9,589 bases of DNA from Spirosoma fluviale (GTDB lineage Bacteria; Bacteroidota; Bacteroidia; Cytophagales; Spirosomataceae): assembly GCA_945860325.1 (NCBI GenBank), contig CAMARL010000060.1, positions 1-9,589 on the forward strand, read 5' to 3'. A program made the position numbers and the translations under genes. The notes below the pieces were generated by a model that did no database searches, was not told the origin of the DNA, and saw nothing but the letters and a program-made list of their open reading frames with translations. Positions 7,108-9,589 of this stretch are shown here, one piece after another (the stretch's first letter is position 1; each line of letters begins with the position of its first letter).

Positions 7108-9135
7108 ATGAAATTTTCAAAAATAATACTCTTATTATTTTTTTGCTTATTCATAGAATTTCAAAGTTCTGCTCAAAAAATACAATGGGCATCTAAAATA
7201 ATTTCGGTTTCAAGTGAATATACAGATCCCTTATTAGGCAATGAATATAAGGCAATTCATGCCCTTGGAAGGCCTAGTAAATTCCCTAAGTTTACAAATA
7301 GTCCTAGTTCATGGCAATCATTAACTCCAGATAATCCTACGGGTGAATACATTATCGTTGGTTTTGATACGATTCAAAATATCAAACAGGTAGCTATTTT
7401 TGAAAATTTTGGTGCGGGTAGTATAGTGAAAATCGATGCCTTAGATGAGAATAACAAAATCTATACGCTAAAAGAATTACCGAATGGCTATGCGAAAAGC
7501 AATGGACAAATCACGTATGTTAATTTGACAAAACTAACTTCATTTAAAGTTAGAGCTATAAAAATAGCTTTTAATTCGAATAGAGTTAATGGGTTTTCTC
7601 AAATTGACGCGATAGCCATATCTGAATCTGACATTCCTATTGAAGAAAGCATAAAATTACAGGATGAGCCCAATGCTACTTATTTCAAAGAAAATATGGG
7701 GGCTGCCATAAATTCTATTCACAATGAAATATGCCCGGTAGTTAGCCCAGATGGGCAAAAATTATATTTTACCCGGTGGAAACATCCGGACAATCTTGGA
7801 AAAGACAAAAATCAGGATATTTGGTTTTCAAAATTAAAAGATGATAAATCTTGGAGTAAAGCTGAGTTATTTAGTCGACCTATCAACAATGAAGAAAATA
7901 ATGCAGTTTGTGGTATTTCATTAAATGGCAAAACAATTTTATTGAATAATGTTTATGGGAAAGATGGTAAAATGGAAAAAGGAGTTTCAGTTTCTTATTT
8001 ACTAAGAACAGGCGATTTTAGCTTTCCAAAACCACTACAGATTCTTAATTTCAAAAATAAATCAGAGTTTTCGGAATATACACTTGCGCCCAATGGGAAA
8101 GTACTATTAATGACAACGGAAATGAAAGATTCTTATGGTGGTAAGGATATTTATGTTTCTTTTCTTCGTACGGATGACAAATGGACTGAACCCAAAAATA
8201 TTGGCAATAAAGTAAATACTGGAGAGTCAGAAAGCACGCCTTTTATTGCTCCTGATGGTGTTACCATGTATTTCTCTTCTAGCGGGCATGTTGGCTATGG
8301 GAGTAATGACATATTTCTAACTAGACGATTGGATGATAGTTGGGTAAATTGGTCCACTCCTGAGAACCTTGGACCGATAATAAACACTCCACAATGGGAT
8401 GGTTACTTTTCAGTAGCAGCACAAGGAGATTATGCCTATTTTAGTTCTGTTGAAAATTCAATTGGCGCCGAGGATATATACCGAATAAAAATACCTCCTA
8501 AAATTAAGCCTTTGACTTTAATTAAGTTTTCAGGAAATATATATAATGATGAGACAAAAGAAATTATTGAAGGTAAAATCCTAGTGAAATCACTTTCAAC
8601 AAAGGATTCTTTGAATTTAGAGTTTGACCCATATAATGGTGATTTTGAGTTTATGTGGCCAACTAAATTTCCATTTTCGATGGAAGTGAAATCTAAAGGA
8701 TTTATTTCAAAAGTTGAACGTTTCAATTTTACCAAGGAGGCTTCTTACAAATCCATAAATAAAAATTTTAATCTATTACCTTTGCGATTAGATAAGCAAT
8801 ATAATTTGCCCATCATAAATTTCGAACAAAGTAAATTCGAACTTTTACCAGATAGCTTTGATGAATTAAATAATATTGTCAGTATTTTAAAGGAAAATGT
8901 TGATTATGGTATTTTATTAGAAGGGCATACGGATAATCAAGGTGATTGGAATGAAAACTTAAAATTGTCATTAAACAGGGTGGAAAGTGTTCGTGATTAT
9001 TTAGTGATGAAAGGAATTTCTAAAGGAAGAATACAAATTAAAGGTTGGGGTGGAATTAAGCCTTTAATGAGTAATATGATAGAAAATAGACGTAAATTAA
9101 ATAGAAGAGTAGAGTTCACTTTGTTTGCCCAATAA
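7108..9135 (+). CDS. OmpA-family envelope protein with discoidin-like, PD40 beta-propeller and regulatory-like domains
   Basis: This 675-residue secreted protein probably links the outer envelope to peptidoglycan. In order: a signal peptide (1-22, SSA then Gln; no lipobox Cys); an N-terminal discoidin-like beta-sandwich (about 25-172; WASKIISVSSEY, IHALGRPSKFP); PD40/WD40-like propeller repeats (about 200-460), each with a 'PDG..MYFSS' or 'GG.DIY' pattern, e.g. VSPDGQKLYFTR (212-223), GGKDIYVS (344-351), APDGVTMYFSSSG (381-393), SNDIFLT (399-405) and GAEDIYRI (453-460); a carboxypeptidase-regulatory/CNA-like stretch (about 472-555); and an OmpA C-terminal domain (about 565-675) with GHTDNQG (606-612), LSLNR (620-624) and NRRVEF (665-670). 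Asp609 and Arg624, 15 apart as in Acinetobacter OmpA D271/R286, should bind diaminopimelate. The gene sits 7 bp after rpe and shares one base with the acyltransferase start. The architecture recalls PorE of type IX secretion but lacks TPRs and a lipid anchor. Exact role unknown. Confidence 0.92.
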   Translation: MKFSKIILLLFFCLFIEFQSSAQKIQWASKIISVSSEYTDPLLGNEYKAIHALGRPSKFPKFTNSPSSWQSLTPDNPTGEYIIVGFDTIQNIKQVAIFENFGAGSIVKIDALDENNKIYTLKELPNGYAKSNGQITYVNLTKLTSFKVRAIKIAFNSNRVNGFSQIDAIAISESDIPIEESIKLQDEPNATYFKENMGAAINSIHNEICPVVSPDGQKLYFTRWKHPDNLGKDKNQDIWFSKLKDDKSWSKAELFSRPINNEENNAVCGISLNGKTILLNNVYGKDGKMEKGVSVSYLLRTGDFSFPKPLQILNFKNKSEFSEYTLAPNGKVLLMTTEMKDSYGGKDIYVSFLRTDDKWTEPKNIGNKVNTGESESTPFIAPDGVTMYFSSSGHVGYGSNDIFLTRRLDDSWVNWSTPENLGPIINTPQWDGYFSVAAQGDYAYFSSVENSIGAEDIYRIKIPPKIKPLTLIKFSGNIYNDETKEIIEGKILVKSLSTKDSLNLEFDPYNGDFEFMWPTKFPFSMEVKSKGFISKVERFNFTKEASYKSINKNFNLLPLRLDKQYNLPIINFEQSKFELLPDSFDELNNIVSILKENVDYGILLEGHTDNQGDWNENLKLSLNRVESVRDYLVMKGISKGRIQIKGWGGIKPLMSNMIENRRKLNRRVEFTLFAQ

Positions 9136-9589
9136 TGATAAAATCATCAACTGATGTATATTTTAAACAACTAAATGGCATTCGATTTATAGCCGTTTTT
9201 TTAGTCTTGTTGGATCATTGGCTTGTTCCAATATTACCCGTACCCTTAGGTCATCTTGGTGTAGTTATATTTTTTGTATTAAGCGGCTTTTTAATAACAA
9301 GGATTTTATTTTTAAATGCTGACGAAATTCAAAATACAAAATCGAGTGCATGGCCTAAAATTATCCGATTTATCTATCGGAGATCTTTACGAATATTCCC
9401 CATATACTTTATTCTGTTATTCATTGGCCTAATTTTTAATATATCTAATTTCAAGGAATTATGGCCTTGGTTATTAAGCTATACCCCAAATATATACATT
9501 ATGATAAAGGGTCAATGGCTAGGCACTTGGGATCATTTGTGGTCATTGGCTGTGGAAGAACAGTATTATTTAATCTTTCCATACTTTAT
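9135..9589 (+). CDS. Membrane acyltransferase, AT3 family (OafA/YrhL-like), C-terminus cut by window edge
   Basis: The first 151 residues are visible; the rest lies beyond the window. I translated it from the ATG at 9135-9137, whose A is the last base of the OmpA-gene stop (TAATG), so translation is probably coupled. Family hallmarks are clear: LNGIRFIAVFLVLLDHW (13-29) with the conserved His28, LGVVIFFVLSGFLITRILF (41-59), YRRSLRIFPIYF (81-92) in the usual Arg-rich loop, and HLWSLAVEEQYYLIFP (134-149). Hydrophobic helices alternate with short loops, so it is an inner-membrane protein. AT3 proteins transfer acyl groups, most often acetyl from acetyl-CoA, onto O-antigen, capsule, peptidoglycan or other sugar acceptors; the acceptor here cannot be read from sequence. 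Its place behind the OmpA-family gene hints at an envelope role, by inference only. Confidence 0.93.
   Translation, partial: MIKSSTDVYFKQLNGIRFIAVFLVLLDHWLVPILPVPLGHLGVVIFFVLSGFLITRILFLNADEIQNTKSSAWPKIIRFIYRRSLRIFPIYFILLFIGLIFNISNFKELWPWLLSYTPNIYIMIKGQWLGTWDHLWSLAVEEQYYLIFPYF

Noticed and set aside
6899..7120. Minus-strand open frame of 73 codons opposite the end of rpe
   Set aside because: It spans conserved rpe sequence including the EIDGGV motif and has no recognisable product.
8436..8735. Minus-strand open frame of 99 codons opposite the OmpA-family gene
   Set aside because: Fully contained in a real gene on the plus strand and without family features.
1..9589. Mobile elements, CRISPR arrays, tRNA/rRNA genes, phage or defence genes
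   Set aside because: Nearly all of the window is accounted for by intact or edge-cut housekeeping, transport and envelope genes; I saw no repeats, inverted ends, transposase motifs or RNA gene signatures.

Overview
The window looks like an ordinary chromosomal segment of an AT-rich member of the Bacteroidota. The base composition is visibly AT-rich. Most genes lack a Shine-Dalgarno sequence, and there are TAnnTTTG-type promoter boxes. The gene content also fits: a GH29 fucosidase with a discoidin-like tail next to a FucP-type transporter, a PD40/OmpA envelope protein, and a LigA with the Phe variant I recall as usual in this phylum. I cannot place it more finely from sequence alone. No mobile element, RNA gene, CRISPR array or phage gene is visible, and coding density is very high.

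Layout: (1) Positions 1-2746 form a small fucose-scavenging pair. A FucP-like sugar:proton symporter (minus strand, cut by the left edge) and a secreted GH29 alpha-L-fucosidase (plus strand) diverge from a 136-bp shared promoter region. The fucosidase would release fucose from glycans outside the cytoplasm and the symporter would import it; the genes for fucose breakdown are not here. (2) Positions 2712-6358 hold a tightly packed minus-strand operon: ligA (NAD+-dependent DNA ligase), dapA (4-hydroxy-tetrahydrodipicolinate synthase), a small Dabb-domain protein and a small lipoprotein. Spacings are 4 bp, 3 bp and a 20-bp overlap. The last gene overlaps the end of the fucosidase gene tail to tail by 35 bp. 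(3) From 6438 to the right edge runs a plus-strand operon: rpe (ribulose-phosphate 3-epimerase), a 675-residue periplasmic/outer-membrane OmpA-family protein, and an integral-membrane acyltransferase cut by the right edge. Spacings are 7 bp and a 1-bp stop/start overlap.

Nothing here clearly amounts to a new system. The points most worth a second look are the replacement of the FucP proton-coupling Asp by Gly, the PorE-like but non-identical architecture of the OmpA protein, a perfect promoter box only 4 bases before the rpe start codon (possible leaderless mRNA), the tail-to-tail coding overlap, and the uncharacterised lipoprotein and Dabb genes attached to ligA-dapA.
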